Source of the DNA: an uncultured Phocaeicola sp.
GTDB lineage: Bacteria > Bacteroidota > Bacteroidia > Bacteroidales > Bacteroidaceae
NCBI GenBank assembly: GCA_944320815.1
Contig: CALUIZ010000014.1
Coordinates: 1-64,000, forward strand
Length of the DNA stretch: 64,000 nucleotides
Reading direction: 5' to 3'
Positions 18,132 to 28,229 of the stretch are shown in pieces. The translations under genes were made by a program, and so were the position numbers. The notes under the pieces were generated by a model. That model worked only from the letters and a program-made list of their open reading frames with translations, ran no database searches and had not been told where the DNA came from. Numbering within the stretch: position 1 is the first letter of the stretch; each line of letters opens with the position of its first letter.

Positions 18132-18674
18132 ATGAAAGCGATTGTCAGAATCCTATTTCTTGTTGTCCTTGCAGTTTTTGCGGGGAGCTGCAGGACACAG
18201 AAAGATACGCTCGTTCCTTCCGTTGAGCATCAGATGGCTTTGGATGCCCTGCAAGCAGGACGTTTTCTCGTGAAGCTGGATGCCGTTTATCCCTCATCGG
18301 CAAGTCCCTATCAGCATGCTTCCCGCACGGAATATCGGGAGCTGCATGAAAGTTATTTTTCCGTAAGGGACGGGGCATATGTTTCTTACGTCTCTTTTGA
18401 AGACAGGGGCTTCCTTGCCGATGAGTTCCCGGCGAGGAAGAGGGAAGGACTGCATGCCGAGGTTTCCGGAGGGAAGAAGCAGAGGAACGGGGAAATCTGT
18501 TTCCGTCTGAGAGTGTACGGCGAAGGTCTCGTGTCGGACAAACGCATTGCGGTCTTTCTCGACGGGAAGTCGAACCGGTGTTATGTCAAGATTACGTCAG
18601 TGGGCGGAAGTCCTTCAAACGCAAGCATGAGCGGTCATGTATATCCGCTGGAGGAGGCAGAATCAGGTGCTTGA
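18132..18674 (+). CDS. DUF4251-like lipoprotein
   Basis: 180 residues. Signal peptide with lipobox (FAGSC, acylated C20), so it is anchored in the outer or inner membrane. The body resembles DUF4251: FLVKLDAVYP near the start, VSYVSFEDRG in the middle and the CYVKITSVGG...SMSGHVYPLEE ending that mirrors the family's conserved NVTS..R..ISYSG strand. Function of the family is unknown. It precedes the M23 peptidase gene, but that gene has its own promoter. Family call is moderate because the similarity is judged by eye. Confidence 0.65.
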   Translation: MKAIVRILFLVVLAVFAGSCRTQKDTLVPSVEHQMALDALQAGRFLVKLDAVYPSSASPYQHASRTEYRELHESYFSVRDGAYVSYVSFEDRGFLADEFPARKREGLHAEVSGGKKQRNGEICFRLRVYGEGLVSDKRIAVFLDGKSNRCYVKITSVGGSPSNASMSGHVYPLEEAESGA

Positions 18675-18728
18675 GCGAGTGGCGGGTGATGGAGGAGAAT
18701 GGATTGTGAGCAAGAGTGTATCTTCTTT

Positions 18729-18760
18729 TTTGCCCATATAGAGATTTTTCCGTATGTTTG
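18729..18760 (+). promoter_or_regulatory. Full promoter of the M23 peptidase gene
   Basis: TTTG (18729-18732), a 20-bp spacer and TATGTTTG (18753-18760). Start near 18767 leaves a leader of only about 14 bases. Confidence 0.75.
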
Positions 18761-18780
18761 TTTCCGCAAACTGAAAGACG

Positions 18781-20442
18781 ATGATACGGAAATTGACACT
18801 TCTTCTTGCGTTCGTCTCCCCGCTTGCGGGGAGGGCGCAGCATACGGATGAAAACTATTTCATTTCGCCCTTCGACTTCCCCCTGCTTCTGAGCGCGAAC
18901 TTTGGGGAGCTGAGGCCGAACCATTTCCATAACGGAATCGATATCAAGACGCAGGGTGTGACGGGAAAGCCTGTGCGGTGTGTGGCCGACGGGTATGTGT
19001 CGCGTGCGGCGGTGCTCCACGGAGGTTACGGACAGGTGGTTTATGTGGACCATCCCAACGGACTGACTTCGGTGTACGGGCATGTCATGTCGTTCGCGCC
19101 AGCCGTACAGAAGGCGGTGCGCGGATACCAGTACGCGCACGAGACGTTCGTGTGCGACCTGCGCTTCGCTCCCGGAGAGATTCCCGTGAAGCGGGGCGAG
19201 GTTATTGCCCTGAGCGGAAACGAAGGGGCTTCTGCCGGGCCGCACCTGCATCTGGAGCTGCGCCGCACGGAAACCAATGAGTATGTCGACCCGATGCCTT
19301 ACTTCAAACGGTATCTGAAGGACACGAAGCCTCCCGTGGCGAGTCTGGTGGGTTTCTATCCTTTGCCGGGAGAAGGGGTTGTGGACGGTTCCGCACGGAA
19401 GAAGCTGGTATCTGTGGCAAGGCTCTCCCGTCCCGTCACGGCATGGGGAAAAATCTATACGGGAATCAGTGCGAAGGATTATATGGACGGTACGTCGAAT
19501 TTCTATGGGGTGCATTCCGTGACGCTTTATGTCGATTCGGCGGAGGTGTTCAACAGCACTACGGATGTGGTGGCTCCCGACGAGAACCGGATGATCAATG
19601 CGTTTACAGACTTCGAGGAACTGAGCCGCACGCGGAGGCTGGTCATGCGTTCCTATAAATTGCCGGGAAACCGCCTGCGCCTGCTCCATACGGGGGAAGA
19701 CCGCGGTGTGGTGGACATCTGCGAGGAGCGTGACTACCATTTCCTGTATGTGCTGGAGGACAATTTCGGAAACCGCCGCACATACCGTTTTACCGTAAAG
19801 GGGGAGAGGCAGGAGATTCCCGCACCGGAGAGGCGCAGGGGACAGACCCTCCGCTGGAACCGCGTGAATGTGGTGCAGCGTCCGGGACTGGAGCTGGTTG
19901 TGCCGAAATATACTCTTTATGACGACGTGAATCTGCGTGTGGAAATCAAGGGGGACAGCGCGGGCATTTCTTCCGACTATATGCTGGATGCCGGATATAC
20001 GCCTCTGCACGGCTATTGTTCTCTTTCGATAGGAATGCGCTGTCTTCCGGTGGCGGATACCACGAAATATTATGTGGTACAGAAATGGGGCAGGTGGCGT
20101 GCTCCGATGGGAGGAAGATACGAGAACGGGTGGGTGAAGGCCAAAGTCCGTTCGCTGGGCACGTTTGCCGTGGCACTGGATACGGTGGCCCCGCGCGTTG
20201 TTCCGTTGGGGAAGAACACCTGGCGCGCTTCCCGCAACATCCGTTTCCGGGTGAGTGACGCGGAATCGGGCATTGCTTCCTACAAGGTGCGTGTGGACGG
20301 GAAGTTCGTGCTTTTCGGCCTGAAGAAAGGCGTGCTGGTGATTCAGGACAGAGAGAAGGTGGAACGCGGAGTGCCTCATGAGCTGGAGGTTGTCGTGACC
20401 GACAACTGCGGCAACGAGTCGCGCGGGAAATATGAATTCTGA
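18781..20442 (+). CDS. Secreted M23-family (LytM-like) peptidase
   Basis: 553 residues. Signal peptide at 1-20 ending in GRAQ. The LytM domain lies near the N-terminus: FHNGIDIK gives ligands H50 and D54, and AGPHLHLEL gives the HxH pair H155 and H157, so the zinc site is complete. By family it cleaves peptide bridges in peptidoglycan, or acts as an activator of amidases. The roughly 390-residue C-terminal part contains beta-rich, Ig-like segments (for example DTVAPRVVPLGKN...RFRVSDAESGIASYKVRVDG). This layout is common in Bacteroidota. It has its own promoter. Confidence 0.9.
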   Translation: MIRKLTLLLAFVSPLAGRAQHTDENYFISPFDFPLLLSANFGELRPNHFHNGIDIKTQGVTGKPVRCVADGYVSRAAVLHGGYGQVVYVDHPNGLTSVYGHVMSFAPAVQKAVRGYQYAHETFVCDLRFAPGEIPVKRGEVIALSGNEGASAGPHLHLELRRTETNEYVDPMPYFKRYLKDTKPPVASLVGFYPLPGEGVVDGSARKKLVSVARLSRPVTAWGKIYTGISAKDYMDGTSNFYGVHSVTLYVDSAEVFNSTTDVVAPDENRMINAFTDFEELSRTRRLVMRSYKLPGNRLRLLHTGEDRGVVDICEERDYHFLYVLEDNFGNRRTYRFTVKGERQEIPAPERRRGQTLRWNRVNVVQRPGLELVVPKYTLYDDVNLRVEIKGDSAGISSDYMLDAGYTPLHGYCSLSIGMRCLPVADTTKYYVVQKWGRWRAPMGGRYENGWVKAKVRSLGTFAVALDTVAPRVVPLGKNTWRASRNIRFRVSDAESGIASYKVRVDGKFVLFGLKKGVLVIQDREKVERGVPHELEVVVTDNCGNESRGKYEF

Positions 20443-20534
20443 CAACAATTGACAATTAACAATTAATAATTTGGATGTCCGCAAATCTTGCAACGGACAG
20501 GCAAGGTGTGGACGTTATAAAAGCAGAAACAACG

Positions 20535-22187
20535 ATGAGAATGAAAAGACTGATGGCCGCGGCTCTGATGGTTGCGGCAAGTGTGACGGGCGGGTGGGCC
20601 TGCACCAACTTCATTGTGGGAAAGAAAGCTTCGGCTGACGGGTCGGTGATTGTCTCCTATTCGGCCGACTCGTACGGCATGTTCGGGTATTTGTGCCATT
20701 ATCCTGCGGCTGTCCATGCCGACGGGGCCATGCGTGACATTTACGAGTGGGACACCGGCAAGTATCTGGGACAGATTAAGGAGGCGAAGCAGACCTATAA
20801 CGTCATCGGCAACATCAACGAGTTTCAGGTGACGATTGGGGAGACGACGTTCGGCGGACGTCCCGAACTGGTGGACACTACCGGAGTGATGGACTACGGA
20901 AGCCTGATTTATGTGGCCCTCCAGCGTTCGCGCAGCGCGAAGGAAGCCATCAAGGTGATGACCGCGCTCGTGAAGGAGTACGGCTACTACAGCTCGGGCG
21001 AGTCGTTTTCCGTGGCCGACCCCAATGAGGCATGGATTCTGGAGATGATAGGCAAAGGGCCGGGCGTGAAGGGAGCTGTATGGGTGGCCGTGCGCATTCC
21101 TGACGACTGTATTGCTGCCCATGCCAACCAGAGCCGCATCCACCGCTTCGACATGGACGACAAGGAGAACTGCCTCTATTCGCCCGACGTGATTTCCTTC
21201 GCGCGGGAGAAGGGGTATTTCAACGGAATGAACGAGGAGTTCAGCTTCGCCGATGCCTACTGTCCGCTCGACTTCAGCGGTCTGCGCGCTTGTGAGGCCC
21301 GCGTGTGGAGTTTCTATAATATGTTCAGCAAGTCCACGGGACAGGCTTATCTTTCCTATATCCAATGCGAGAGCAGCGAACCGTTTCCGCTTTATGTGAA
21401 ACCCGACCGCAAGGTGTCGGTGCGTGATATCCAGCACGCCATGCGCGACCATTATGAAGGGACGCCCCTCGACATCACGCAGGACATGGGAGCCGGATGT
21501 TTCCAGATGCCTTATCGCCTTTCTCCCCTCACTTTCAAGGTGGACGGGCAGGAATACTTTAACGAGCGTCCCATCTCCACCCAGCAGAGCGGTTTCGTGT
21601 TTGTCTCTCAGATGCGTGCCAGTCTGCCCGACGTGGTGGGAGGAGTGCTCTGGTTCGGGTTGGACGATGCGAACATGACGGTGTTCACTCCCGTGTACTG
21701 TCAGACCGACCGGGTGCCTTATCCTTATATGCAGGGCAACGGCGACTGTGTGACCTTCTCGTGGGATTCCGGTTTCTGGATTTACAATTGGGTGGCTGAC
21801 ATGATACGCCCCCGCTACAGTCTGATGATAGATGACATGCGCACTGTGCAGAACAGTCTTGAAGACACTTTCGCCGACGCGCAGAAAGGTATGGAGAGTA
21901 CGGCACTGGAACTCTGCCAGGAAGACCCGGCAAAGGCCCGCGAGTTTCTGACGGAATACACCTCAATGACCGCGCAGACCGCTGTGGAAAGCTGGAAGAG
22001 GCTGGGCGAGTTCCTTATTGTCCGCTACAATGACGGAGTGGTGAAACGGCTTGCCGGCGACGGGCAGCTCCTGCGTCCGGCTACAGGGAACACCGCCCCG
22101 CTCGACCGTCCGGGCTATCCGCAGGACTTCCTGAAACGGCTGGTGAAGGAGACGGGCGACCGCTACAAGGTGAAGGCGGTGAAATGA
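20535..22187 (+). CDS. C69-family dipeptidase (PepD-like, Ntn hydrolase), secreted
   Basis: 550 residues from the ATG at 20535 (20541 is also possible). Signal peptide up to GGWA, followed directly by the nucleophile C23 in CTNFIVGKKASADGSVIVS; signal cleavage would expose the catalytic N-terminal cysteine required by this class. The typical NEFQVTIGETTFGGR and ALVKEYGYYSSGESFSVADPNEAWILE segments follow. Hydrolyses dipeptides in the periplasm or outside. Starts 93 bp after the M23 gene and ends before a strong hairpin (22247-22272). Confidence 0.9.
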   Translation: MRMKRLMAAALMVAASVTGGWACTNFIVGKKASADGSVIVSYSADSYGMFGYLCHYPAAVHADGAMRDIYEWDTGKYLGQIKEAKQTYNVIGNINEFQVTIGETTFGGRPELVDTTGVMDYGSLIYVALQRSRSAKEAIKVMTALVKEYGYYSSGESFSVADPNEAWILEMIGKGPGVKGAVWVAVRIPDDCIAAHANQSRIHRFDMDDKENCLYSPDVISFAREKGYFNGMNEEFSFADAYCPLDFSGLRACEARVWSFYNMFSKSTGQAYLSYIQCESSEPFPLYVKPDRKVSVRDIQHAMRDHYEGTPLDITQDMGAGCFQMPYRLSPLTFKVDGQEYFNERPISTQQSGFVFVSQMRASLPDVVGGVLWFGLDDANMTVFTPVYCQTDRVPYPYMQGNGDCVTFSWDSGFWIYNWVADMIRPRYSLMIDDMRTVQNSLEDTFADAQKGMESTALELCQEDPAKAREFLTEYTSMTAQTAVESWKRLGEFLIVRYNDGVVKRLAGDGQLLRPATGNTAPLDRPGYPQDFLKRLVKETGDRYKVKAVK

Positions 22188-22246
22188 TTTCAAGGAGTGG
22201 CTTTGCGTCCGGTGCATGTTTCCGGGCGCGAAAAGCTCTGGTTTTG

Positions 22247-22281
22247 CGGCACAAGTTTCCGGACTTGTGCCGTTGTCTTTT
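22247..22281 (+). terminator. Probable terminator of the C69 dipeptidase gene
   Basis: Perfect 10-bp stem CGGCACAAGT (22247-22256) / ACTTGTGCCG (22263-22272) with a 6-base loop, followed by TTGTCTTTT. Confidence 0.7.
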
Positions 22282-22465
22282 AGTTTGTCTGCATTGTTCT
22301 GGATGTATCCGGATATGCGCAAAAAGTCTTCCGCACGGAGTTTGCGAAAGTGTCTGATTGTTGCGGGAAAACGGCTGCATTAAGAAAAGAATTGTCTTTC
22401 AAACAGTGAAATAGACAGTTTTTTGACGAAGCCGTTTTCTGAAGATTGAAAAAAAACGCTCCGTG

Positions 22466-22497
22466 TTAGGATAATTGGAATAATTTTTTTATTTTTG
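22466..22497 (+). promoter_or_regulatory. Promoter of the phosphoglucomutase gene
   Basis: TTAG (22466-22469, one mismatch), a 20-bp spacer and TATTTTTG (22490-22497). Start near 22504. Confidence 0.6.
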
Positions 22498-22546
22498 TCT
22501 CTGCATAGACTGAATACCTGAAAACTAAAATAAACATTTGAAAATC

Positions 22547-24289
22547 ATGGAAAACGAAGAATTGATCAAGCAGTGCACCGAGAAGGCGCAGTCGTGGCTG
22601 ACTCCCGCATACGACGCGGAAACCCAGGCCGAAGTGAAACGTATGTTGGAGAACCCCGACAAGACGGAGCTTATAGATGCTTTCTATAAGGATTTGGAGT
22701 TCGGTACGGGCGGTCTGCGCGGCATCATGGGAGCCGGTTCCAACCGTATGAACATCTATACGGTGGGCGCGGCCACTCAGGGACTGGCCAACTATCTGAA
22801 CAAGTGCTTTGCCGGAAAGGACGGCATATCGGTGGTTGTAGGGCACGACTGCCGCAACAACAGCCGCAAGTTCGCTGAAATCTCTGCTGACATCTTCTCT
22901 GCCAACGGCATTAAGGTGTATCTGTTTGATGACATGCGCCCGACACCGGAAATGTCGTTCGCTATCCGCCATCTGGGCTGCCAGAGTGGCATTAACATCA
23001 CCGCTTCTCATAACCCGCGTGAGTATAACGGATACAAGGCTTATTGGGATGACGGCGCGCAGGTGCTGGCTCCGCACGATACGGGCATCATCGACGAGGT
23101 GAACAAAGTGAAGGTGAACGACATCAAGTTCGACGGGAACAAGAGCCTGATACAGATTGTCGGAAAGGACATCGACGACGAGTATCTGAACCGCGTGCAT
23201 TCGATTTCTATCGATCCGGAAGTTATCAAACGCCAGAAAGACCTGAGCATCGTCTATACTCCGCTCCATGGTACGGGTATGATGCTGATTCCGCAGTCGC
23301 TGAAACTGTGGGGCTTCGAAAATGTACACTGCGTGCCTGAACAGATGGTGAAGAGCGGTGACTTCCCGACTGTGGTTTCTCCGAATCCGGAAAATGCTGA
23401 GGCACTGACCATGGCTATCAAACTGGCGAAGGAAATCGATGCCGACATCGTGATGGCTTCCGACCCCGACGCTGACCGCGTGGGTATGGCATGCAAGGAC
23501 AGCAAAGGCGAATGGGTGCTTCTGAACGGTAACCAGACCTGCCTGATTTTCTTGTACTATATCATCAAGAACCGTATCGCCATGGGCAAGATGAAGGGTA
23601 ATGAGTTCATCGTGAAGACCATTGTGACTACCGAGCTGATCAAGGCAATCGCTGACAAGAACCATATCAAGATGCTCGACTGCTACACCGGATTCAAGTG
23701 GATTGCACGCGAAATCCGTCTGCGTGAAGGCAAGGAGCAGTATATCGGCGGCGGTGAGGAAAGCTACGGATTCCTGGCCGAAGATTTTGTGCGCGACAAA
23801 GATGCCGTTTCGGCTTGCTCGCTTCTGGCTGAAATCTGTGCCTGGGCGAAGGATCAGGGCAAGACACTCTATGACGTGCTGATGGAAATCTATATCGAAT
23901 ATGGCTTCTCGAAAGAACTGACCGTCAACGTGGTGAAGCCGGGAAAGACGGGTGCTGACGAGATCAAGGCCATGATGGAGCAGTTCCGCGCATGTCCGCC
24001 GAAAGAACTGGGCGGTTCGGAAGTGGTGCTCATAAAGGATTACAAGACACTGAAGGCGACTGACGGAAAGGGCAATGTGACAGATTTGGACATGCCGGAA
24101 ACGTCGAATGTATTGCAGTTCTTCACCGCTGACGGTACCAAGGTTTCTGTACGTCCTTCGGGAACGGAACCGAAAATCAAGTTCTATATGGAAATCAAGG
24201 GCGAAATGCAGTGCCCGAAGTGTTATGCAGGTGCTACCGCTGACGCAATGGAAAAGGCGGAAGCTGTGAAGAAGTCTTTGGGAATCTGA
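22547..24289 (+). CDS. Alpha-D-phosphohexomutase (phosphoglucomutase/phosphomannomutase)
   Basis: 580 residues from the ATG at 22547. Interconverts hexose 1- and 6-phosphates for nucleotide-sugar and glycogen metabolism. The catalytic phosphoserine loop is TASHNPREYNGYK, the magnesium loop is MASDPDADRVG, the sugar-specificity loop is GGGEESYGFL, and the phosphate-binding loop is VRPSGTEPKIKFY; all four domains are intact. Length fits the PgcA-like branch (about 580) rather than the short PMM/PGM form. Single gene with its own promoter and terminator. Confidence 0.93.
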   Translation: MENEELIKQCTEKAQSWLTPAYDAETQAEVKRMLENPDKTELIDAFYKDLEFGTGGLRGIMGAGSNRMNIYTVGAATQGLANYLNKCFAGKDGISVVVGHDCRNNSRKFAEISADIFSANGIKVYLFDDMRPTPEMSFAIRHLGCQSGINITASHNPREYNGYKAYWDDGAQVLAPHDTGIIDEVNKVKVNDIKFDGNKSLIQIVGKDIDDEYLNRVHSISIDPEVIKRQKDLSIVYTPLHGTGMMLIPQSLKLWGFENVHCVPEQMVKSGDFPTVVSPNPENAEALTMAIKLAKEIDADIVMASDPDADRVGMACKDSKGEWVLLNGNQTCLIFLYYIIKNRIAMGKMKGNEFIVKTIVTTELIKAIADKNHIKMLDCYTGFKWIAREIRLREGKEQYIGGGEESYGFLAEDFVRDKDAVSACSLLAEICAWAKDQGKTLYDVLMEIYIEYGFSKELTVNVVKPGKTGADEIKAMMEQFRACPPKELGGSEVVLIKDYKTLKATDGKGNVTDLDMPETSNVLQFFTADGTKVSVRPSGTEPKIKFYMEIKGEMQCPKCYAGATADAMEKAEAVKKSLGI

Positions 24290-24348
24290 TTTGTGAAGTT
24301 TTATTGAAGTTGCATATTTGCGTTTTTTGAAGTAAATAAGGTGAGGGA

Positions 24349-24378
24349 AGAGCTGCTCCGTGATGGAGCGGCTCTTTT
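24349..24378 (+). terminator. Rho-independent terminator of phosphoglucomutase
   Basis: An 11-bp stem with one T-G pair, AGAGCTGCTCC (24349-24359) / GGAGCGGCTCT (24365-24375), followed by TTTT. Confidence 0.8.
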
Positions 24379-24472
24379 GCTTTCACCTCTTTTCGTCTGA
24401 TGATAAACTGACAAAGAAAGGCCGATATTTCTTACGGATAATAGCTTAAACTAAAAAAAAGTGTCATTTTAA

Positions 24473-24503
24473 TTTGTTTGTTTCAAAAAAGCCTTTATCT
24501 TTG
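24473..24503 (+). promoter_or_regulatory. Promoter of the ilv operon
   Basis: TTTG (24473-24476), a 19-bp spacer and TATCTTTG (24496-24503). Start near 24510, 16 bases before the leader peptide ATG. Confidence 0.8.
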
Positions 24504-24525
24504 CAAGTGATAACAAACGAAAGAT

Positions 24526-24621
24526 ATGAACGCAACTCATACATTGATTAATCTGGCAGTCCTGCACATTATTCGCGTCGTGGTCGTGGAACCAAGAGGT
24601 GAGGGAGCTTCGTGTATGTAG
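24526..24621 (+). CDS. ilv operon leader peptide (attenuation), 31 residues
   Basis: Too short for ordinary gene finding. ATG at 24526, TAG at 24619-24621. The peptide starts MNATHTLINLAVLHIIRVVV and continues VEPRGEGASCM. Within residues 7-21 there are three Leu, three Ile and five Val codons, ending in a run of four Val, the expected composition for sensing charged Leu/Ile/Val tRNA. It lies between the promoter and a switchable terminator, upstream of ilvD. Translation through to the stop would cover the antiterminator strand at 24597-24611. Confidence 0.85.
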   Translation: MNATHTLINLAVLHIIRVVVVEPRGEGASCM

Positions 24622-24660
24622 TCGCGCATGAATGATATTGTATGGAAGCCTTTCTCACCT
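24597..24660 (+). promoter_or_regulatory. Antiterminator structure of the ilv attenuator
   Basis: AGGTGAG (24597-24603) pairs perfectly with CTCACCT (24654-24660), and GCTTC (24607-24611) with GAAGC (24645-24649). This competes with the terminator because both use 24646-24656. The 5' strand lies just after the Val codons, so a ribosome stalled on them leaves it free to pair. Confidence 0.75.
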
Positions 24661-24680
24661 GATGATGAGAGAGGCTTTTT
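24646..24680 (+). terminator. Attenuator (intrinsic terminator) of the ilv operon
   Basis: An 11-bp stem AAGCCTTTCTC (24646-24656) / GAGAGAGGCTT (24667-24677), with one G:U pair, a 10-base loop and a T run ending at 24680. It sits 20 bases before the ilvD start. Confidence 0.85.
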
Positions 24681-24700
24681 AATTGAAAAAACGACGAGAG

Positions 24701-26503
24701 ATGAAACATCAGTTACGCAGTTCGATGAGTACTGAAGGCCGCCGTATGGCCGGGGCACGCGCCCTGTGGGTGGCCAACGGGATGAAAAAAGAAATGATGG
24801 GCAAACCCATCATAGCCATAGTCAATTCGTTCACCCAGTTCGTGCCGGGGCACACGCATCTGCACGAAGCCGGCCAGCAGGTGAAGGCCGAGATAGAGAA
24901 GCTGGGATGCTTCGCCGCAGAGTTCAACACGATTGCCATTGATGACGGCATCGCCATGGGGCATGACGGAATGCTGTATTCGCTTCCTTCGCGCGACCTG
25001 ATAGCCGACAGCGTGGAATATATGGTGAACGCGCACAAGGCCGATGCGATGGTCTGTATCTCGAACTGCGACAAGATTACTCCGGGAATGCTGATGGCCG
25101 CCATGCGCCTGAATATCCCGACGGTGTTTGTGTCGGGAGGGCCGATGGAGGCGGGCGAATGGCGGGGACAACATCTCGACCTGATTGACGCGATGATCAA
25201 GTCGGCTGACCCGACTGTAAGCGATGCCGATGTGGAGCAGATAGAACGATGCGCGTGTCCGGGGTGCGGAAGCTGTTCGGGGATGTTTACCGCCAACTCG
25301 ATGAACTGCCTCAACGAGGCCATCGGACTGGCTCTTCCCGGTAACGGGACTATTGTGGCTACGCATGTCAATCGGAAGCGGTTGTTCAAGGATGCGGCTG
25401 CGCTGATTGTGAAGAATGCCTATAAATATTATGAGGAAGGAGATGACAGCGTGCTTCCACGGAGCATCGCTACCCGTCAGGCTTTTCTCAATGCCATGAC
25501 GCTCGACATCGCCATGGGAGGCTCCACCAATACGGTGCTTCATCTGCTTGCCATCGCTCACGAAGGCGAAGTCGATTTTAAGATGGACGACATCGACATG
25601 CTTTCGCGCCGTGTGCCGTGCTTGTGCAAGGTGGCCCCCAATACGCAGAAATATCATATCCAGGATGTGAACCGTGCCGGAGGAATCCTGAACATTCTCG
25701 GTGAACTGGACAAGGGAGGGCTGTTGGATATGTCAGTGAGCCGTGTCGATGGAATGACTTTGGCCGAAGCCATCGCCAGATACAGTATCTGCAAGCCCGA
25801 CATCGACCCCGAAGCCAGACGCATTTATTCGAGTGCGCCGGGTGGAAAGTTCAGCATTGAGATGGGCTCTCAACAGGAAACTTATAAGGAACTTGATGTG
25901 GATCGTACGGGCGGATGTATCCGTGACCTGCAGCATGCGTACAGCAAAGACGGGGGATTGGCTGTGCTGAAAGGGAACATCGCCCAGGACGGATGTGTGG
26001 TCAAGACCGCCGGAGTGGACGAAAGCATCTGGAAGTTCTCCGGTCCGGCCAAGGTGTTCGATTCGCAGGAATCGGCCTGTGAGGGAATCCTCGGCGGAAA
26101 GGTGGTGAGCGGTGATGTGGTAGTCATCACTCACGAAGGGCCGAAGGGAGGACCGGGTATGCAGGAGATGCTTTATCCCACCTCTTACATCAAGTCGAAG
26201 CATCTGGGCAAGGAATGTGCGCTGATAACCGACGGACGTTTCAGCGGAGGTACGTCGGGACTGAGCATCGGTCACATTTCGCCTGAGGCCGCTGCGGGAG
26301 GCAACATCGGGAAGATTGTGGACGGAGACATCATTGAGATAGACATCCCGAACCGTTCCATCAACGTGAAACTGAGTGACGGGGAACTGGCTGCAAGGCC
26401 GATGCTTCCCCTCACACGTGACCGGAAAGTGTCGAAGGCGTTGCGTGCATACGCGAGTATGGTAAGCTCGGCCGACAAGGGAGGGGTGAGGATTGTAGAA
26501 TGA
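24701..26503 (+). CDS. ilvD: Dihydroxy-acid dehydratase
   Basis: 600 residues from the ATG at 24701 (a TTG at 24683 lies too close to the attenuator). Dehydrates dihydroxy acids to the keto acids of valine and isoleucine using an iron-sulfur cluster. Cluster and active-site segments are intact: [12 protein letters not shown] (about 119-130) and [20 protein letters not shown], plus [25 protein letters not shown] [14 protein letters not shown] and the C-terminal [11 protein letters not shown]. The stop TGA overlaps the ilvB ATG (ATGA), a sign of coupled translation. Confidence 0.97.
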   Translation: MKHQLRSSMSTEGRRMAGARALWVANGMKKEMMGKPIIAIVNSFTQFVPGHTHLHEAGQQVKAEIEKLGCFAAEFNTIAIDDGIAMGHDGMLYSLPSRDLIADSVEYMVNAHKADAMVCISNCDKITPGMLMAAMRLNIPTVFVSGGPMEAGEWRGQHLDLIDAMIKSADPTVSDADVEQIERCACPGCGSCSGMFTANSMNCLNEAIGLALPGNGTIVATHVNRKRLFKDAAALIVKNAYKYYEEGDDSVLPRSIATRQAFLNAMTLDIAMGGSTNTVLHLLAIAHEGEVDFKMDDIDMLSRRVPCLCKVAPNTQKYHIQDVNRAGGILNILGELDKGGLLDMSVSRVDGMTLAEAIARYSICKPDIDPEARRIYSSAPGGKFSIEMGSQQETYKELDVDRTGGCIRDLQHAYSKDGGLAVLKGNIAQDGCVVKTAGVDESIWKFSGPAKVFDSQESACEGILGGKVVSGDVVVITHEGPKGGPGMQEMLYPTSYIKSKHLGKECALITDGRFSGGTSGLSIGHISPEAAAGGNIGKIVDGDIIEIDIPNRSINVKLSDGELAARPMLPLTRDRKVSKALRAYASMVSSADKGGVRIVE

Positions 26504-28215
26504 CTAAAAAGACAAGCTATATGAAGGAAAAGATAACTGGCTCTGAGGCTTTGATGCGCTCGCTGGAGCACGAGGGGGTGAAGACTATCTTCGGTTATCC
26601 GGGAGGAGCGATTATGCCGGTGTTTGATGCGTTGTATGACCATCTGGACAGAATCAATCATATTCTGGTACGTCATGAACAGGGGGCAGCCCATGCGGCG
26701 CAAGGATTTGCCCGCGTGTCCGGTAAAGTGGGTGTGTGCCTTGTGACGAGCGGACCGGGTGCCACGAACACGATTACGGGTGTGGCCGATGCGATGATAG
26801 ACAGTACGCCGATTGTGGTGATAGCCGGACAGGTGGGCGCGGGTCTGCTGGGTACCGACGCATTTCAGGAAGTCGACTTGGTGGGTGTGACTCAGCCTAT
26901 CTCCAAATGGAGTTATCAGATCCGTAGGGCGGAAGATGTGGCTTGGGCGGTGGCGCGTGCGTTTTATATCGCGCGGAGCGGACGTCCGGGACCGGTCGTG
27001 CTTGATTTTACAAGAAACGCTCAGACGGAACTGGCCGATTATGAACCGGTAAGTCTGGATTTCATCCGCAGCTATGACCCGGATCCGGAAACCGATCCGA
27101 AGATGGTGGCCGAAGCGGTACGTCTTATCAATGAGGCGCAGAAGCCTTTGGTTCTAGTCGGTCAGGGAGTGGAGTTGGGCAACGCGCAGGAGGAGCTGAA
27201 GGCTTTTGTGGAAAAGGCTGATATGCCATGCGGATGCACGCTGTTGGGACTTTCCGCTCTGCCGAGCAATCATCGGCTGAACAAAGGTATGCTGGGAATG
27301 CACGGGAATCTCGGCCCGAACGTGAAGACGAACGAGTGTGACGTGCTGATTGCTGTAGGCATGCGTTTTGATGACCGTGTGACAGGCAAGCTGGAGACTT
27401 ACGCGAAGCAGGCGAAGGTGATACATCTGGACGTGGACCCTTCGGAGATAGGAAAGAACGTGCCGGTGGATGTGCCTGTGCTGGGAAACTGCAAGCGGAC
27501 GTTGGCTCTGCTTACTGAACTGATTCAGCCGCACAGGCATACGGAATGGATCGAGAGTTTTAAGCCCTATGAGGAGAAGGAGTTTGAGCAGGTCATTAAG
27601 AAGGAGGTCTATCCTTCGGAAGGGCCGATCAATATGGGTGAGGTCGTGCATGCGGTGAGTGAGGCCACTCACAACGAAGCGATACTGGTGACCGACGTGG
27701 GCCAGAACCAGATGATGGCATGCCGTTATTTCAGTTTCTCGAAAAACCGGAGCATTGTTACCTCGGGTGGTATGGGAACAATGGGATTCTGTCTCCCGGC
27801 GGCTATCGGAGCCACGTTCGGATGTCCGGACCGTATGGTATGCGCGTTCATGGGCGACGGAGGTCTGCAGATGACCATGCAGGAACTGGGCACGGTGATG
27901 GAACAGCAGGCATCCGTAAAGATTATCCTGCTCAACAATAACTATCTCGGCAATGTGCGCCAGTGGCAGGCTATGTTCTTTAACCGGCGTTATTCGTTCA
28001 CTCCGATGATGAACCCCGACTACATGAAGGTGGCTTCTGCCTACGGAATCCCTTCGCGCAGGGTGATGGAGCGCGGAGAACTGGATGAAGCCATCCGGGA
28101 GATGCTTTCGACAAAAGGTGCTTTCCTGCTGGAGGTCTGTGTGGTTGAAGAAGGCAATGTACTTCCGATGACTCCTCCGGGAAGCTCAGTCAATTATATG
28201 TTAATGGAATGCTGA
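26500..28215 (+). CDS. ilvB: Acetolactate synthase, large (catalytic) subunit
   Basis: 571 residues. Thiamine-diphosphate enzyme condensing pyruvate with pyruvate or 2-ketobutyrate. It shows the catalytic glutamate region ([17 protein letters not shown] then [15 protein letters not shown]), the FAD/substrate stretch GSGPGATN-like [20 protein letters not shown], and the ThDP motif [12 protein letters not shown]...[10 protein letters not shown]. The ATG at 26500 overlaps the ilvD stop; the in-frame ATG at 26521 would give the more usual short N-terminus and may be the true start. Overlaps the ilvN region at its end. Confidence 0.96.
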   Translation: MTKKTSYMKEKITGSEALMRSLEHEGVKTIFGYPGGAIMPVFDALYDHLDRINHILVRHEQGAAHAAQGFARVSGKVGVCLVTSGPGATNTITGVADAMIDSTPIVVIAGQVGAGLLGTDAFQEVDLVGVTQPISKWSYQIRRAEDVAWAVARAFYIARSGRPGPVVLDFTRNAQTELADYEPVSLDFIRSYDPDPETDPKMVAEAVRLINEAQKPLVLVGQGVELGNAQEELKAFVEKADMPCGCTLLGLSALPSNHRLNKGMLGMHGNLGPNVKTNECDVLIAVGMRFDDRVTGKLETYAKQAKVIHLDVDPSEIGKNVPVDVPVLGNCKRTLALLTELIQPHRHTEWIESFKPYEEKEFEQVIKKEVYPSEGPINMGEVVHAVSEATHNEAILVTDVGQNQMMACRYFSFSKNRSIVTSGGMGTMGFCLPAAIGATFGCPDRMVCAFMGDGGLQMTMQELGTVMEQQASVKIILLNNNYLGNVRQWQAMFFNRRYSFTPMMNPDYMKVASAYGIPSRRVMERGELDEAIREMLSTKGAFLLEVCVVEEGNVLPMTPPGSSVNYMLMEC

Positions 28216-28229
28216 TTCAGATAGAGGAT

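Larger units (their letters stand above)
22188..22546. other. 359-bp intergenic region before phosphoglucomutase
   Basis: Holds a strong hairpin at 22247-22272 and a promoter at 22466-22497. The rest (22285-22460) has no ORF or motif I recognise. Confidence 0.6.

Noticed and set aside
18592..20493. Long minus-strand open frame opposite the M23 peptidase gene
   Set aside because: It is a shadow of a real gene with signal peptide and zinc site; its translation is rich in His/Arg with no domain pattern. The same holds for long antisense frames at 20463-21452, 22466-23665 and 48834-50810.
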